This document shows, piece by piece, positions 1 through 11,157 of a DNA stretch of 64,000 nt. Every line of letters begins with the position of its first letter. Positions within the stretch are counted from its first letter, which is position 1. This DNA comes from Odobenus rosmarus divergens (lineage: Eukaryota > Chordata > Mammalia > Carnivora > Odobenidae), in the NCBI RefSeq assembly GCF_000321225.1, contig NW_004450266.1, positions 7,728,145-7,792,144 on the forward strand. Reading direction: 5' to 3'. The notes below the pieces were generated by a model, which saw nothing but the letters and a program-made list of their open reading frames with translations, searched no databases and had not been told where the DNA came from. Position numbers and translations under genes: made by a program.

Positions 1-790
1 ATAACTTAGGACATACTAGATCAGAAGGAACCCAGCCCTGACTGGCTCCTGAGTCTGTGCTCACGTCAACACCTGCCGTTTCTGTGGCCACTAAAAGTGA
101 GTGTGATCCAGGTGCAGGAGATACAGAGGAGGTAAGGTTAGTGTGTAGAGTTTTTGTTCTAGGCTAGAGTATGCTTCTTTATTACACCTGACTATCTCCA
201 GGCAGAAGTGACCCCCACAGAGTCAAGTATTCTGAGAGCTTAAAGACGAACACAATCACGTTAAGGCTAGTTGGAAAACCTTATGTGGACCTGAAGCCTT
301 TGCAGGAAGAAGGGCGTTCTAGAAGAGAAATTTGCTGGTCAAAAACACAGAAATAAGAAAATTGCAAATGGGATAGTGGAGACTGATGATAGAAAGCTAA
401 GGTTGTCATAAAAACGATGGTGAGGACTGAACTTACTGTCACCCTTAGCCTGTGTTTTGCTGCACCTAAAAGTGATATTGGCGTGGGCATCAGTGCTTAA
501 GCTACTCAGTGTGAGGTTCAGAACCTGGTCCTGGCTAGCTACTCTCCAAGGTGCTGGGTCACATGACCAGCAGGGAGCAGGAAGGTCAGACAGAGCAAAA
601 ATGAAATAGGCAAGGGAGGTGGCGGTCCCCTATAGGTCCCTTAAAATGCTCCTGTTTAGCACTGCAGGCATATCATCCTGCCTACAACTCTGTGGGCTGG
701 CCGCTTCTTGATGGCCAACCTCCTCCACCTGGCATCATGCTACTTTCACAAGTATTCTTCCAGGCTCACCTCCTAACCCCACGCAGGGTA
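1..790. other. Non-coding stretch, no recognised feature
   Basis: I see no gene, RNA or clear repeat here. The only open frames are under 75 codons, which is chance level. The sequence is mixed composition and looks like ordinary intergenic or intronic DNA. Confidence 0.5.
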
Positions 791-807
791 GAGGAGGGTT
801 CCTGATT

Positions 808-1005
808 TTTTTTTAAGATTTATTTATTTATTTGAGAGAGAGAGAGAGAGAGAGACAGAGCACAAACAGGGGGAGAGGCAGAGGGAGAGGGAGAAGCAGA
901 CTCCCCCTGAGCTGGGAGCCCGATGCAGGACTCGATCCCAGGACCTGGAGATCATGACCTGAGCTGAAGGCAGATGCTTAATCATCTGAGACACCCAGGC
1001 ACCCC
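808..1005 (-). mobile_element. CAN-SINE (SINEC), minus strand
   Basis: The element reads right to left: tRNA-like head at 980-1005 and A-rich tail seen as a T-run at 808-816, followed by AATAAATA repeats in reverse. A (GA)n tract at 835-855 is the reversed CT-rich region. A 16-bp direct repeat at 792-807 and 1010-1025 is a perfect target-site duplication, so the insertion is fairly young. Non-autonomous; mobilised by L1 machinery. Confidence 0.95.
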
Positions 1006-1029
1006 AAGAAGGAGGGTTCCTGATTACCC

Positions 1030-1325
1030 CAGCCTCTCTCAAACCTCCAAGCCTGGCTGTAGCATCCTTCCTTCACCTACATCCATTTCCCTCTCTCCAT
1101 CTGTGTCCTTACTTCTTTTCTTAAGACTAACTGGAAATTCCTTCCCTTAGTAATGCCTTCCTCTTCTCTTCCAGGAAGAGCGGGGCTAGCTGTTCCCTCC
1201 CAATGCTTCCACATGTCGTTGCGGTTATCTCTGTGAAGATTCTTACACGGCGCTACTCTAATTCTCTGTGTCCAAGTCTGTGCGCTCCACTAATGGTGTG
1301 CACCTCCAGGGCTCAGGAAGAGTTT
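1030..1325. other. Non-coding stretch, no recognised feature
   Basis: Pyrimidine-rich unique sequence between the SINE and the GAAT repeat. No exon-like signal was noticed. Confidence 0.4.
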
Positions 1326-1328
1326 ATG

Positions 1329-1372
1329 GAATGAATGAATAAATGAATGAATGAATGAGTGAATGGGTGAGG
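1329..1372 (+). repeat. (GAAT)n microsatellite
   Basis: Tandem GAAT/AATG units with a few interruptions. Looser GTGA/GAAT copies continue to about 1480. Probably length-polymorphic. Confidence 0.85.
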
Positions 1373-1484
1373 GAGCAGCTGAGTGAATGAGTGACTTCTC
1401 CATCCCCGCAGACTGAAGCCAGATCTGCACCAGGGCAAGCGAACAGAGGAGTGAATGAGTGAGTCTAAGAGTGAAGAAATGAAG

Positions 1485-2045
1485 CAAGTTCACAGTGGGA
1501 TGGGGATTGGATCCCTGCTCTGACCAACATGCTGTGACCACAGGCAGATATGGGAAGTGACAGGTAGAGGGAAACTCTCCTGAGACAGCTCCTGTGAACC
1601 TGCTGTAGAATTTAGTGAGTGACAGATGGTACTCAAGCAGCTTCTCAGGGAAAAGAAAAAAATCAATTGACCTAAAAAAAGCCCCAAACCCAACAAACCA
1701 AAAACACTAAAAGAGGATTAAAATATTAAAAGAAAGTGTATGCCTGTACAATTCTGTTGTTGTTGCTTTCAGCGGTACCTAGTAGAAATCTCTAGTAAAG
1801 GTCCCCCAATCCTCCCCCACCATTTCCCGTTTCATATAGAACAACATTCTCCAAAAGCAGTGTCCCCTGTCCAGTTATATCAGGCAGCCACAGCCCTCCT
1901 TGTAGCTGCACAAATAAATCACATCCCTGCTTTTTGAGATAAACAGCACATTTCAGTAAAGGCAGCCTGGGGGAGGAGAAAGAGGCCACCCTCGCCTTTG
2001 CAGAGATCTGAGGGCAAACCCAAACTAGTCTACTCAACTAGTTGA
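1485..2045. other. Non-coding stretch, no recognised feature
   Basis: No repeat family recognised. Overlapping 65 and 81 codon frames on opposite strands (1740-2037) lack any recognisable motif and look like chance. Confidence 0.4.
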
Positions 2046-2049
2046 AGGA

Positions 2050-2155
2050 TCTTAGACAAATTCCCTTAAAGTCTTCTTATCTGTCAATGTCTTCTTATCT
2101 ATAAAATGGGGAGAACATCCCTGGTCATCACTGACGTGAAGACTAAATGGCTTTT
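2050..2155 (+). repeat. MIR fragment
   Basis: The second half of a MIR is recognisable from a decayed 'cttctctgt..ctataaaatgggga' core. It carries an extra local duplication: the 12-mer at 2071-2082 recurs at 2089-2100 with an 18-bp period, so the core appears partly doubled. Confidence 0.55.
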
Positions 2156-2262
2156 AGCAGCTAATCCTTGGGTGAGAAGGGGGCAGATAGCAGTGAACAC
2201 AATCTGGAGGAGCAAGACTTGAGTTGCAGTCTTATAATTTTGGAAAATTCTCACAACTTTTT

Positions 2263-2477
2263 TTATTTATTTTTATTTTTTTAAAAAAGATTTTATTTAT
2301 TTATTTGACAGAGAGAGAGACAGCGAGAGAGGGAACACAAGCAGGGGGAGGAGTGGGAGAGGGAGAAGCAGGCTTCCCACGGAGCAGGGAGCCCGATGCG
2401 GGGCTCGATCCCAGGACCCTGGGATCATGACCTGAGCCGAAGGCAGACGCTTAATGACTGAGCCACCCAGGCGCCCC
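2263..2477 (-). mobile_element. CAN-SINE (SINEC), minus strand
   Basis: Full-length reversed SINE with the head at 2440-2477 ('gccacccaggcgcccc') and T-rich tail at the left. A 17-bp target-site duplication is present at 2246-2262 and 2478-2494. The body matches the main subfamily in this window ('gggaacacaagcagggggag'). Confidence 0.95.
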
Positions 2478-2669
2478 AATTCTCACAACTTTTTAAAAGA
2501 ATTTCCATATTTCTCATTTGTTCTTTTGAATAGACTTGCAGTTCAGGCCCCTGGGGTGAGATTTTCAAGCATGAGCATAAACAATCTCAGATTTGGAACC
2601 TCTGCACTGTTAATTCGCTAGGCATTATGCACTCCTCTGTCTTCTTCTTTCATTTACTTCCTTGAATTT

Positions 2670-3050
2670 CATTCATTCGTTCATTCACTCAACAATTCAT
2701 TCATCCAACCATTAATTAATGAGTACATCATTTAGTCAATTAATTTTTCTCTTCTTCATTTATTAAACATCTAGTGAATACCTCCTCTGGGCAGACGCTA
2801 TGGTAGGCACATGAGAAACTGTCACAATCCCAATCTTCATGAAACTCATTCTCCACAGGATGACAAGACACACGCACACACATACACACGGTTATAAACA
2901 GAGTGGCAGGTACTTCAACAGATACATGAACAGGGAATTGCAATAGCAGAGAGGGCTGTGTGATTACACACTGCCTGGGAGAAGCAAGGCAGGCTTCAAA
3001 GAGGTGGTTGTAGCTGATCTCCAGGTTCGTCTTCAGTAACAAGTGCCCAG
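2670..3050 (-). repeat. L2 LINE 3' end, reverse
   Basis: Reversed L2 tail: ATTC repeats (2669-2706), then 'tttattaaacatctagtgaatacctcctctgggcagacgctatgg' type wording spread over 2757-2800, and an L2-like 'ggcaggcttcaaagaggtgg' near 2990. Old and diverged. Two long minus-strand frames here are not coding. Confidence 0.6.
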
Positions 3051-3059
3051 TGGTTCTCT

Positions 3060-3575
3060 TAGAAAAGTTTTTTTTGTTGGTAGCCTCCCTTATGTGATTA
3101 TAAGGCAAGGCACTAGGTATCCATTGCCTTGGGGAAAGATTAGAGTAGATAATTTTATGGTCTTTGTCATAGAGGACTGGGTGCTGGAGAGATGAGAGAT
3201 TAATTTGCAAAAGGATTTCAGATTCTTTAGAGGATAAAGCGTACATGACTCCCATCCCTGTTTCAGAAATTTAAAAATGGAAAATTCTTGGACAAGATTT
3301 GCTAAGGGGAATTCACCAGGAAAGCAGGGGAGTGTGGCTGGTGACCCCAGCTCAGCACAGGGCACAGGGGTGTGGGAGAGTCGTGGGTCCAGTACTGCCC
3401 AGGTTGAGTCTGGGAGCTCCTCAGTCTTCAGTAACCCTGACTCAGTGTCTTGTTTGTGCAAGCAATAGATGAGCATTAATGCATGGGCAACAAAATCTGT
3501 AAACTCGGTGCTAAATAGGAAACCTCCATCTTCAGTGATCCAGCCAATTGTTTCAGTTAGGGTCCACCCAGGCAA
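3060..3575. other. Non-coding stretch, no recognised feature
   Basis: Minus-strand frames of 171 codons (2740-3255) and 161 codons (3090-3575) overlap in different phases across old repeat-like DNA. Neither has a recognisable domain, so I treat both as chance. Confidence 0.4.
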
Positions 3576-3960
3576 ATAGAAACCATGCCAGTCTAAATAT
3601 GGAGAATTTGTTATGTAGACTATAGAACACTGAGATGCTGAGTAGAGCGCTATGGGGTGACCTAGAGATTAGCAATAGCAGAGGAAACAAGAAGAAAGGA
3701 ATTTAGGAGGTGTTATCTGACCCAGAAGCCTAAGGCAGAGAGGGAGGGAGAGAAGCACCCTGGCTTCTTCCTTTCACCTTCTTCCATTCTCCCCATAGTG
3801 TCCACCCCCCTAATTGGCTAAGGTCAGTGAGAAGCCAGCTGAGAAAGAGGCCTGGAAACTCCCACCTGCTGGAATGAGTGCATCTACCCTGTGATTCAGA
3901 ACCAAGCAGGGTACAGGTGAGAATGGGGTGAAGGCTGGCTCACAAGGGCATCCTCAGGGC
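3556..3960. repeat. Ancient interspersed repeat, class uncertain
   Basis: The order of phrases 'caggcaaatagaaacca', 'gattagcaatagcag', 'cttccattctcccc' and 'aattggctaag' resembles a recurrent old mammalian repeat that I cannot name with confidence (possibly an old L1 5' region or an LTR). A library search would decide. Confidence 0.3.
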
Positions 3961-4234
3961 ACTGGGCAAGTTCAGGCTGTACAGAGCCTGTGTTCCACAG
4001 CGACCCCATGTGGCAGACTCTGGTTCTCTCTGTTGGTTTTAATACACCCCAGCGTCCTTGGACAATCCATAGGCAAGATGTGGGCTATCAGGGAAGAATT
4101 CAAGAGATGATATCAGGTTTCCGGTCAAGAAGTCATACAAGTGCTTGTTCAATTAACTGACAAAGTAAACTGTATTTGAATGTAATTGAAACCCAAGTTG
4201 GGAATGAGATCATATAGATTACATGATAACATAG

Positions 4235-4485
4235 GAATGATCGTATCTACTAATACTGAGTTCATACCATGTGCCAAGCACTGATTTAAACACTTTACAT
4301 AAATTAGGTCACTTAATACTCACTACAACCCTGTGAGGGTATATATTATTACCCCATGTTACATTTAAGGAAACTGACAGTCAGTGACTTTTGGAAGGTC
4401 CTATAACTAATAAATAGCAAACACAGATTTCAATCTCAGTTCCCTTGGAATCCAAAATAAATGCTCTTAATCACTATGGTATATG
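4235..4485 (-). repeat. MIR, nearly full length, reverse
   Basis: Reversed MIR: 'accatgtgccaagcactgatttaaacac', 'ctcactacaaccctgtgagg', 'taaggaaactga' and 'gctcttaatcactatgg' occur in the expected order. Diverged, as expected for a mammal-wide SINE. Confidence 0.8.
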
Positions 4486-4489
4486 GCTG

Positions 4490-5015
4490 CAAAGGAACAA
4501 AAGTAAATCCTTTGCATTCCAGTTAGAATGTGGCCTGTCTCATTTCACTAGAAGGGGAGGATTCAAATCCCATGCTGTGGAGAAAAGACCACATATTGCT
4601 AGTGCAGTGTGACATTCCAGAAATTAGTGTCAGGACCCTGCTCAAAATATGTTTACACGATGTGTAGCAGTATAGTCTTCTTGGCTTCTGTAATAGGATA
4701 ATCTGGCCCTGGCTCTGCTCTCCCCACTGCTGAGGAGAGAAGTTTGGTCCCTGGGAATGTAGCAAGGGAAATGGGCTGAAACCAACCAGAAGAGAATTTG
4801 AGCTGATTATCCTACAAAATATGTCTGAGCTCTGAGCTGTTACACCATGAGAGTCCCCCCAGGGAGGGTGCAGAAGAGAAGCCCCACTGCCTTTAGCTCC
4901 TCTGAGTAAGTGCTGTGTAAACACAAAGTATCCAGATGAGTGTCTCCCATCAGCTAAAGATTAGTGAGGGCTCTCTGGAGTTGGGAACCAGGGACCACTG
5001 CAGAAATAGATGGAG
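4490..5015. other. Non-coding stretch, no recognised feature
   Basis: Includes a 133-codon minus-strand frame (4523-4924) without recognisable motif or convincing splice sites. I do not support it as a gene. Confidence 0.4.
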
Positions 5016-5019
5016 ATGC

Positions 5020-5268
5020 TTCCTGGTAATAACAAACACCCCAGTGCAACAGCATGGTGAGACCACATGTATTATCTCCTTTCAGCCTCTCAGTGGTCCT
5101 GCAAAGGACACAGGATGGACATTATTATCCCTGTTTTCTAAATAAAGCAACTGAGGCCCAGAAAACAGAGATGATTCACTGAAAATCACATAGGCTTTTA
5201 GTAGATGAGATGGGATTAGAACCTGAGTCTTAAAACACAGGTTTAGACCTCATTGCCTTGCACTAATT
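5020..5268 (-). repeat. MIR, reverse
   Basis: Reversed MIR core: 'cattattatccctgttttctaaataaagcaactgagg', 'gattcactgaaaatcacatagg' and 'gattagaacctgagtc' are in consensus order at about 5118-5230. Confidence 0.75.
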
Positions 5269-5269
5269 A

Positions 5270-5860
5270 GATGAGGTATGATGATGTTTTTGTGTCTCTT
5301 CCATACCTCTCTGGGTCTTGGGGAGTTGAAATGACAGACCTTCAAACAAGTCCTCTAACACAAGTATTCTAAAGATAGATCAAGCTGGCTATAGTAACAG
5401 TGTGTGATTAAGCTTTAGATAACAAGCTTATTCCAAGGAAGGGCCACTCACCCATAAGGCAGACCCCCACGACACCAGGGAGGGAGCTCTAGAATGTGGC
5501 AAGGGGGCCTGCACCATGATCACCAGGAGTCATTCATTCCTAGGATCCAGGCATTCCCAGCCTCTACCGTCACTGACACCACAAGGATGGACCCCTGGGA
5601 AACTGCAATCACCTTTGCATCCCCATTCAGGCCTTACTGGACCCTTTCACGATCCCAAGTCCTGGTAAAGGGGCTTCCCCAGAGGCTGTGAGCTTGGGAA
5701 CTGGGGCTTGCGGTCCATGGGGGAGCAGCTGTTGCTTCAGCTGAGATGTGGCGAATGTGCAGGAGATCATCAAGGATCCTGGGCATGGTTTTGTCCAACA
5801 TTGTAATTTTTCAGATCCAATTCATTTCAATGAACCAACAGTTATCAATGTGGATTTATT
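5270..5860. other. Non-coding stretch, no recognised feature
   Basis: Unique-looking sequence, with slightly higher GC at 5450-5760. No exon, RNA gene or repeat could be supported. Confidence 0.4.
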
Positions 5861-5864
5861 AACT

Positions 5865-5965
5865 TTTTTCAGGAACCTGAGACCCAGAGAGGTCAAAATA
5901 GTTTCACAATGACCCAAAGTGCTCATGGCAGAGCTGGGTTTCTAAGACAGGTCTCATGACCTGGT
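5865..5965 (-). repeat. MIR fragment, reverse
   Basis: 'cctgagacccagagagg' and 'gcagagctgggtttctaagacagg' match the central part of a reversed MIR. A C-rich run follows at 5971-5989. Confidence 0.55.
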
Positions 5966-5969
5966 ACAT

Positions 5970-6380
5970 TCCCCCCCCCCACCTCCCCCCCATCTCTCTT
6001 GGAGCAAAGCAGCACAAAAGGGCCTTAATCACCTTATTTTCCTTGTTGTTAATGCTAGTTGTGAAAATGCCTGACATGGAGATCTGTCATATTTTACATA
6101 CAGGGGGAACGGTGACTAATGATCTACATTGTAATCATTGAGACTTTGCCTAAAAATTAGCTGATTGAATTTGTCAGATCTGACTCTGGTTTGATGAGCC
6201 CCAGTGAAATTACAATTTTATTTGACATGAATGAGTACTGAAATAGCTATTTAACCTCAGGCAAGGCTAACCTATCTAATCTTGATGCTGTGATAGGCTG
6301 GATCCTTCAACTTGGAACCCAGAGAGAGGGCCTGCTGAGTCATCAGCAGAGCTTCCCATCAGCAGAGCACCAAGTTTTGC
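5970..6380. other. Low-repeat stretch
   Basis: After the C-rich run the stretch at 6150-6300 is free of recognisable repeats and moderately AT-rich ('gaaattacaattttatttgaca'). It could be conserved non-coding DNA, but nothing in one sequence proves it. Confidence 0.3.
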
Positions 6381-6384
6381 ATGT

Positions 6385-6575
6385 CCTCTTGCATATGTCA
6401 CCTCTTATAACACTCACAACAAAATGAAAATTGTTATATTTGTTCTATGTGTGAGAAAGTTGGGGCACAGAAGTGTTAAGTAACTTGGGCAAGGTTGTGC
6501 AGCTAGGTAAGGACAGGAAGTACAGTTCATACCAGGTTTGTCCAATTGCAAACCTCATGTTCTTTTCCCTAACCC
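6385..6575 (-). repeat. MIR, reverse
   Basis: 'ttataacactcacaacaaaatgaaaatt', 'ggggcacagaagtgttaagtaacttgggcaagg' wording and 'gcagctagg' follow reversed MIR order across 6400-6510. Confidence 0.7.
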
Positions 6576-6823
6576 AGGCTGCCAGAGAGAGAAAGTTTTG
6601 AAAGAAAAGAGATAAGTGCAGAGTCTCTGATTTGGAGGGAGCTTTTTATCATAACTTTGGGGGTGGCCATGGGGCTTAAGGGTCTTCAACCACAGAGGTT
6701 GTCAGAGAAGCAGGAGAAGCGAGAGCTGAGCTGGGGTAGGACAGGGATCAGGGGATTAAGCAGGCTCGGGACCCAGCTTTACTGTCCTACTGTGAAGAGT
6801 AGTGATGAAAGACAGTTCATGTT

Positions 6824-7009
6824 GGGGCGCCCGTGTGTCTCAGTCATTAAGCGTCTGCCTTCGGCTCAGGTCGTGATCCCAGGGTCCTGGGATCGAGCCC
6901 CGCATCGGGCTCCCTGCTCCGTGGGAAGCCTGCTTCTCCCTCTCCCACTCCCCACTGCTTGTGTTCCCTCTTCTCTCTGTCAAATAAATAAATAAAATCT
7001 TTAAAAAAA
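6824..7009 (+). mobile_element. CAN-SINE (SINEC), plus strand
   Basis: Head at 6824 ('ggggcgcc'), tRNA-related part to about 6900, CT-rich segment and (AAATAAAT) AAAATCTTT tail. A perfect 14-bp target-site duplication is at 6807-6820 and 7010-7023. A chance open frame (6657-6995) runs through it and is not a gene. Confidence 0.95.
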
Positions 7010-7079
7010 GAAAGACAGTTCATATAATCATTGTCATCAAAGCCACAATGAAATAGAAGTTTACACTCCTTTAAAGTGT

Positions 7080-7640
7080 AAAAATTAAGAAGCCTCTCAA
7101 TATAATACTAAGTCATGAAGAGACTGTGGATCAGTAGGATCTCTTATACTTTGCTGGTAAGAATGTGAATTGGCATTACCACTTTGGACAATAATTTGGC
7201 ATTACTCTGCATCATTTTACTCCCTGATATATCTAAGAGAAACACTTACATATGTATAACAAAAGACATGCTTAGAATGTTCACAGCACTACTATCTATA
7301 GTTGCAAAAATTGGGACACAATCCAAATGCCACCCTCAGATGAAAGGAGAGCTATAATATGGTATATTCATCTACAGGAATACTGAAAGCAAATAGCTTA
7401 CGGTCATATACAACAACAGAGTGTTTCAGTAATACAATATTACATAGAAAAAAACAATCCCCAAAGATTATATACTTCATGATACCATTCTTAAAATAAA
7501 ATTAAAATGAAGCAAAACAAACAAAAAATACTTTATATATAGGAAAACATGAGATTGATGAATACAAATTTCAGGATAGTATTGTTTTGGGTGGGGGTGG
7601 GAGCAGAAGGATGAGATGGGTGAGGACTGAACTGCACATG
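7080..7640 (+). mobile_element. Old L1 (L1M-type) 3' end
   Basis: The order 'gctggtaagaatgtgaat', 'ttcacagcactactatctatagttgcaaaaattgg', 'aatccaaatgcca' and later 'ataccattcttaaaataaaatt' follows the ORF2 end and 3' UTR of old L1 elements. It is heavily diverged, with no usable reading frame. Confidence 0.7.
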
Positions 7641-7649
7641 TTGATGTAG

Positions 7650-8125
7650 GTTTTATTCACTATGGTAGATTATTGTAGTAATGGCCTTACAATGTCCATG
7701 TCTCCCTGTAGCCTCACTCTTTGGTAGTCCTTTCCCTCACTGACTATGGGCTTAGTAAATGATATGCTTTGGCCAATGGGATAAAAGCAAATATGACTGA
7801 AACTGACTTGAATATATTGCACATTGAACTTGCCTTCTCTTGCTGTGGATACACTTAAACTAGCCTCATGGAGAAACATGGCTCAGCCAGCTCTGTCACC
7901 CCAGCTGACAACCAGTACAACCCAACAGTTAGCTGCAACCTGTGGACAACTATGAGTGAGGCTATCTGTAGACCATCCAGCCAAACCTGCCCAAACCTCA
8001 GGAACCACCCAAGTGAGCCCAGGAGAACTGCTGACCCATAGAACCATGAACTCATAAATCATTGTTATTTTAAGCTGCTAGGTTTTGGGGTACTTTATTA
8101 TATGACAAAACCCAATCAATTTAGT
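7650..8125 (+). mobile_element. MLT1-type LTR (ERVL-MaLR), solo
   Basis: Recognised by 'ttggccaatgggataaaagcaaatatga', a middle rich in CCAGCC/CAACC words, and the LTR end 'gttattttaagctgctaggttttggggtactttatta' near 8065-8102. It is an isolated old long terminal repeat; no internal retroviral genes lie beside it. Confidence 0.75.
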
Positions 8126-8129
8126 TTTT

Positions 8130-8795
8130 ATGTGGGGTGGGGATTTATTTTATAATAAATAAACAAATGAGCATCTTGTATGAATCAATGATGCGAGCAT
8201 ATACTGTGAGCCAAGGATTGCAGTTAATCCAATTGTGTGCACCTGAGGCTCATTTAAAAACAAACAACAAAACAAAAACTCACCTCTTCACTTGATTGTA
8301 TCAGCCTGCAAACTATTTTCCCTATCTAGAATTCTTTGCCCCTTGTGTCAGACTGCTGAATGATAACCCTTTCCAGCCTTCAATTCATTCTACGACTAAA
8401 TCCTCCCTAACGAGCCTAAGAGGAAGAGATGTGTGCTGATTCCAAGTCATCTTAATAAAGACTCTTGTCTTGAACTCTCTTCTCTCTTCTCCTTCTCAAT
8501 TTCTGAAAATGGCAAGGGCTGGAAAATCTCAGATACCATTTTTGAGAAGAACAAACCTACCCTGCTAGCTTGGGGCCCTGCTGGCTTTGTGGACAAAAAG
8601 GCTGCTTACCCTACTTACTTGAATTGCTACATGAGAAAGAAATCAATTTACATCTTGTCTGAAACACTGTAATTTGTGAGTCTTTGTTACAGTGCACTTT
8701 GGTTTTTGCTCCAACTAATTAACTCTTCCATATCAATCCTTACAATAAGATAATCTTCCAGATACAATATTATTTGTTAAAATGGAAATGCCTTT
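8130..8795. other. Non-coding stretch, no recognised feature
   Basis: Contains an A/C-rich patch at 8256-8281 and a chance 79-codon frame (8433-8672). I recognise no repeat or gene. Confidence 0.35.
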
Positions 8796-8799
8796 ATTG

Positions 8800-9235
8800 T
8801 TTTTGTTCACTGTAAAAACTTCAAATAGAACAGAAACGTATAAAAAAGGTGTAAATCCTGAGGATACCAAGGGGTTTGGTTTTTTAATGCATATAAGATG
8901 GCACATGTCTATACTGATGAGACTGTACTGTTCATACTATGGTATATAACTTGTGTTGTTTATTCAACAATGTATTATGTTTCCACGTCAACACAAGATC
9001 TATATAGTAGTCCACTCAATGGATATTCCATATTTTATTCTAAAAGTCTCCTAGGTGGCTTTTTCAACCTTGAAAGTTTCATTACAAAAATGTCAGGAAC
9101 ATTCTTGCACCCTTACATCAATTTCTTTTTGTGCACTTCTCTGAATTATCTCCTTAAGATAGTTCCTAGGAAAAATATTTTTGGAAGAGAGGATATTGAG
9201 TGCATACAATGCATACTTTATCTGGTGAAATGTCT
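8800..9235 (-). mobile_element. Old L1 (L1M-type) 3' part, reverse
   Basis: Reversed 3' UTR-like phrases: 'ttattcaacaatgtattatgtttcca', 'aatggatattccatattttattct', 'gtgcacttctctgaattatctccttaagatagttcctagg'. The order matches old L1 elements read backwards. A 121-codon frame across it is not functional. Confidence 0.6.
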
Positions 9236-9239
9236 TTTG

Positions 9240-9470
9240 GATTCCCCATTTCCCCTAAGATAATGGCCAGACCCAACAGATTGGCATACTCCAGCAGGGC
9301 TCTTCCTCACTGAGCTCACACCAGCCCATCAGCCTGGTGCCCCACTCCCCAGAGCGCTCTGCATGTTACCCATGCTGATTATAGTTTTTTTTTTACTGAA
9401 GGCATCAAGCTATTTCACAACTTTGTCCATCTCCTGTTACTCCTTATGTATTTATATTTGCCTGTTCCAT
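9240..9470. other. Unique non-coding sequence
   Basis: Nothing recognised between the reversed L1 and the CA repeat. Confidence 0.35.
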
Positions 9471-9473
9471 ATG

Positions 9474-9534
9474 TCACACATATACACATACAGACACACA
9501 CACACACACATACACACACAGACACACACACACC
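9474..9534 (+). repeat. (CA)n microsatellite, interrupted
   Basis: CA/CATA/CAGA dinucleotide tract of about 60 bp. Likely length-polymorphic; alternating purine-pyrimidine, so able to adopt Z-DNA. Confidence 0.9.
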
Positions 9535-9559
9535 TACCTTCTATTGTGAACTAACTTCT

Positions 9560-9845
9560 TTCTGTTCTTGAAGCTCTAGCTCTACATTACCTATTCCTAG
9601 GAAGCCTGTCATTATGGTTTCCCTCAGCTTGATCACATTCCCCTCCTCTCTGCTTCCATAGCAATTTTCACCTACATTTATCATCACACTTACCACATTC
9701 TGCTATGTGATTTATTGTGTTTACTTATTTATTTTCTTTTCTAGGCTATGTTATCCTGAAAGCAGAATGTATTTGTCTTTGAATTCTCCTTCTCAGAATG
9801 GTGACTGGCACCTAGTAGGCATTCATGGGACTGCATGTACACATT
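9560..9845 (+). repeat. L2 LINE 3' end
   Basis: 'cctaggaagcctgtcattatgg', 'catcacacttaccacattctgctatg', 'tatcctgaaagcagaatgtatttgtc' and the terminal 'ggcacctagtaggcattca' follow the L2 3' end in order. Confidence 0.75.
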
Positions 9846-9849
9846 GGTT

Positions 9850-10340
9850 TTTTCCCAGGCATTCTTGGTAATGTTACCACAAAGATTCATTCTAGGTCCT
9901 TCTAAAAATATTTCAGTACCTACTAATATCCCTCTGGCCATAATTAATATTGGCTCTGGCACTGGGGTGAGTCTAGGGCTGCATTCGCATCCCATCAGAG
10001 ATTCCATATAAGACAGAGAAAGAGCATGGCAGGAGTTTAAGTCATAAAGTTGGAATGTCATCATCAACTTGGCTCAAGACTTCCTGGATGTTCCTAGGAA
10101 AGTTGAAGATTCATGACTGTGTCAGAGCCTTGAATGGATGACTACTCTCCTAGGACATACTGTGTGTTGTTTGTGAGGAGGAGTTTGTTTAAGATAAAAG
10201 AGTGCCAGCAGGAGGTCTAGGCTATTCCTTGATGTTGAAGGACGAGCGTCTCTCCTGTAGACCAGCATTCTTCCTTCCACTTACAGGACATGATAGTTAA
10301 GCTAAAATAACGGGCCAGAACTTCACCCAAAGAAGATTAC
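9850..10340. other. Non-coding stretch, no recognised feature
   Basis: No repeat or gene recognised. A 108-codon minus frame overlaps the preceding L2 and is dismissed. Confidence 0.35.
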
Positions 10341-10344
10341 TCCC

Positions 10345-10505
10345 ATCACAGACTGTCAAGGCTGGAAGTGGGCTTTGAAAATCACTAGAACATCTTTCAG
10401 ATGATGGAACTGAAGTTTAGAGAAGAGAGATTTCCAAGGACACATAATAAGTAAGTACAGAGTCGGGATTAGATGCCAGGTATTCTCTACTCACCATCCT
10501 GTGGG
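10345..10505 (-). repeat. MIR3-like fragment, reverse
   Basis: 'gactgtcaaggctggaagtgggctttgaaaatcactagaac', 'cagatgatggaactgaagtttagagaa' and 'agagtcgggattagatgcc' match a reversed MIR3, including its 3' half, which differs from ordinary MIR. Confidence 0.7.
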
Positions 10506-10509
10506 ACCA

Positions 10510-10775
10510 TCCAGTACTTTCTGATAAAACAGAAGACTTTGACTACTCCTCTCTCTCTTCCAAGAGACCAAATTAAATATATTCTAAATACATCATACTC
10601 CTTCTTCCCTAATTGTCATGATTAGAATCAAGATGTGCTTCTTGCAAAAGGGGAATTCAGGTTAAGTAAACAATATTATATATACCAACAGTATCAGAGA
10701 TATCATAAATACCAAAAGATATTTCCAAGAAATCAAATTCACTGAAATCTGTTCATTTTCAAAATTGTGAAGACA
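10510..10775. other. AT-rich unique sequence
   Basis: No recognisable feature; TATA-rich at 10675-10725. Confidence 0.3.
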
Positions 10776-10779
10776 ATCA

Positions 10780-10910
10780 CTGAAGCTTTCTTTGATGATC
10801 CAGAGAGCTCAACAACTGTTGTTCAGTTAATTTCCCAAGTGCCAATAATGTGCTGGCCACTGTCCTAGGGTGTATGGACACCAAGAGAAGCAACTTAGAA
10901 CATTCCACTG
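10780..10910 (-). repeat. L2-like fragment, reverse
   Basis: 'aagtgccaataatgtgctggccactgtcctagggtgtatgg' resembles the reversed L2 terminus ('ctactatgtgccaggcactg'). Confidence 0.45.
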
Positions 10911-11157
10911 TTTCAGGTTTCTCATATTGAATAACAATTAGCATTGAATCAATGAGGAAGAAAAATCTTGGCGATATGGATATTCTCATTTTTAATATCT
11001 CAGATACATTTATGATGACTGTGTTAGAACCACTTGAATCATCTTGCTGAAGTCAGTAAATTAGTAAATACCAGTGTGGTGAGGACCCAGCCAGAATTCA
11101 GTCACTGACCTTGGTAAAATCTGTTACCATCCCATCTTCCATGGAGATACTTATTAT

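Noticed and set aside
2740..3575. Minus-strand frames of 171 and 161 codons
   Set aside because: They overlap in different phases, the first covers a reversed L2, and neither shows a recognisable motif. Treated as chance.
4523..4924. 133-codon minus frame
   Set aside because: No domain, no convincing splice pair and a diverse chance-like composition.
6657..6995. 112-codon plus frame and similar peptides elsewhere
   Set aside because: The peptide ending recurs wherever a CAN-SINE lies in that orientation (e.g. 824, 2297, 21243, 51838). These frames are SINE translations, not genes.
7650..8125. Functional endogenous retrovirus
   Set aside because: Only old solo LTR fragments are present; no internal genes lie next to any of the MLT1-type LTRs in the window.
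8898..9263. 121-codon plus frame
   Set aside because: Lies on the antisense of an old L1 3' UTR.
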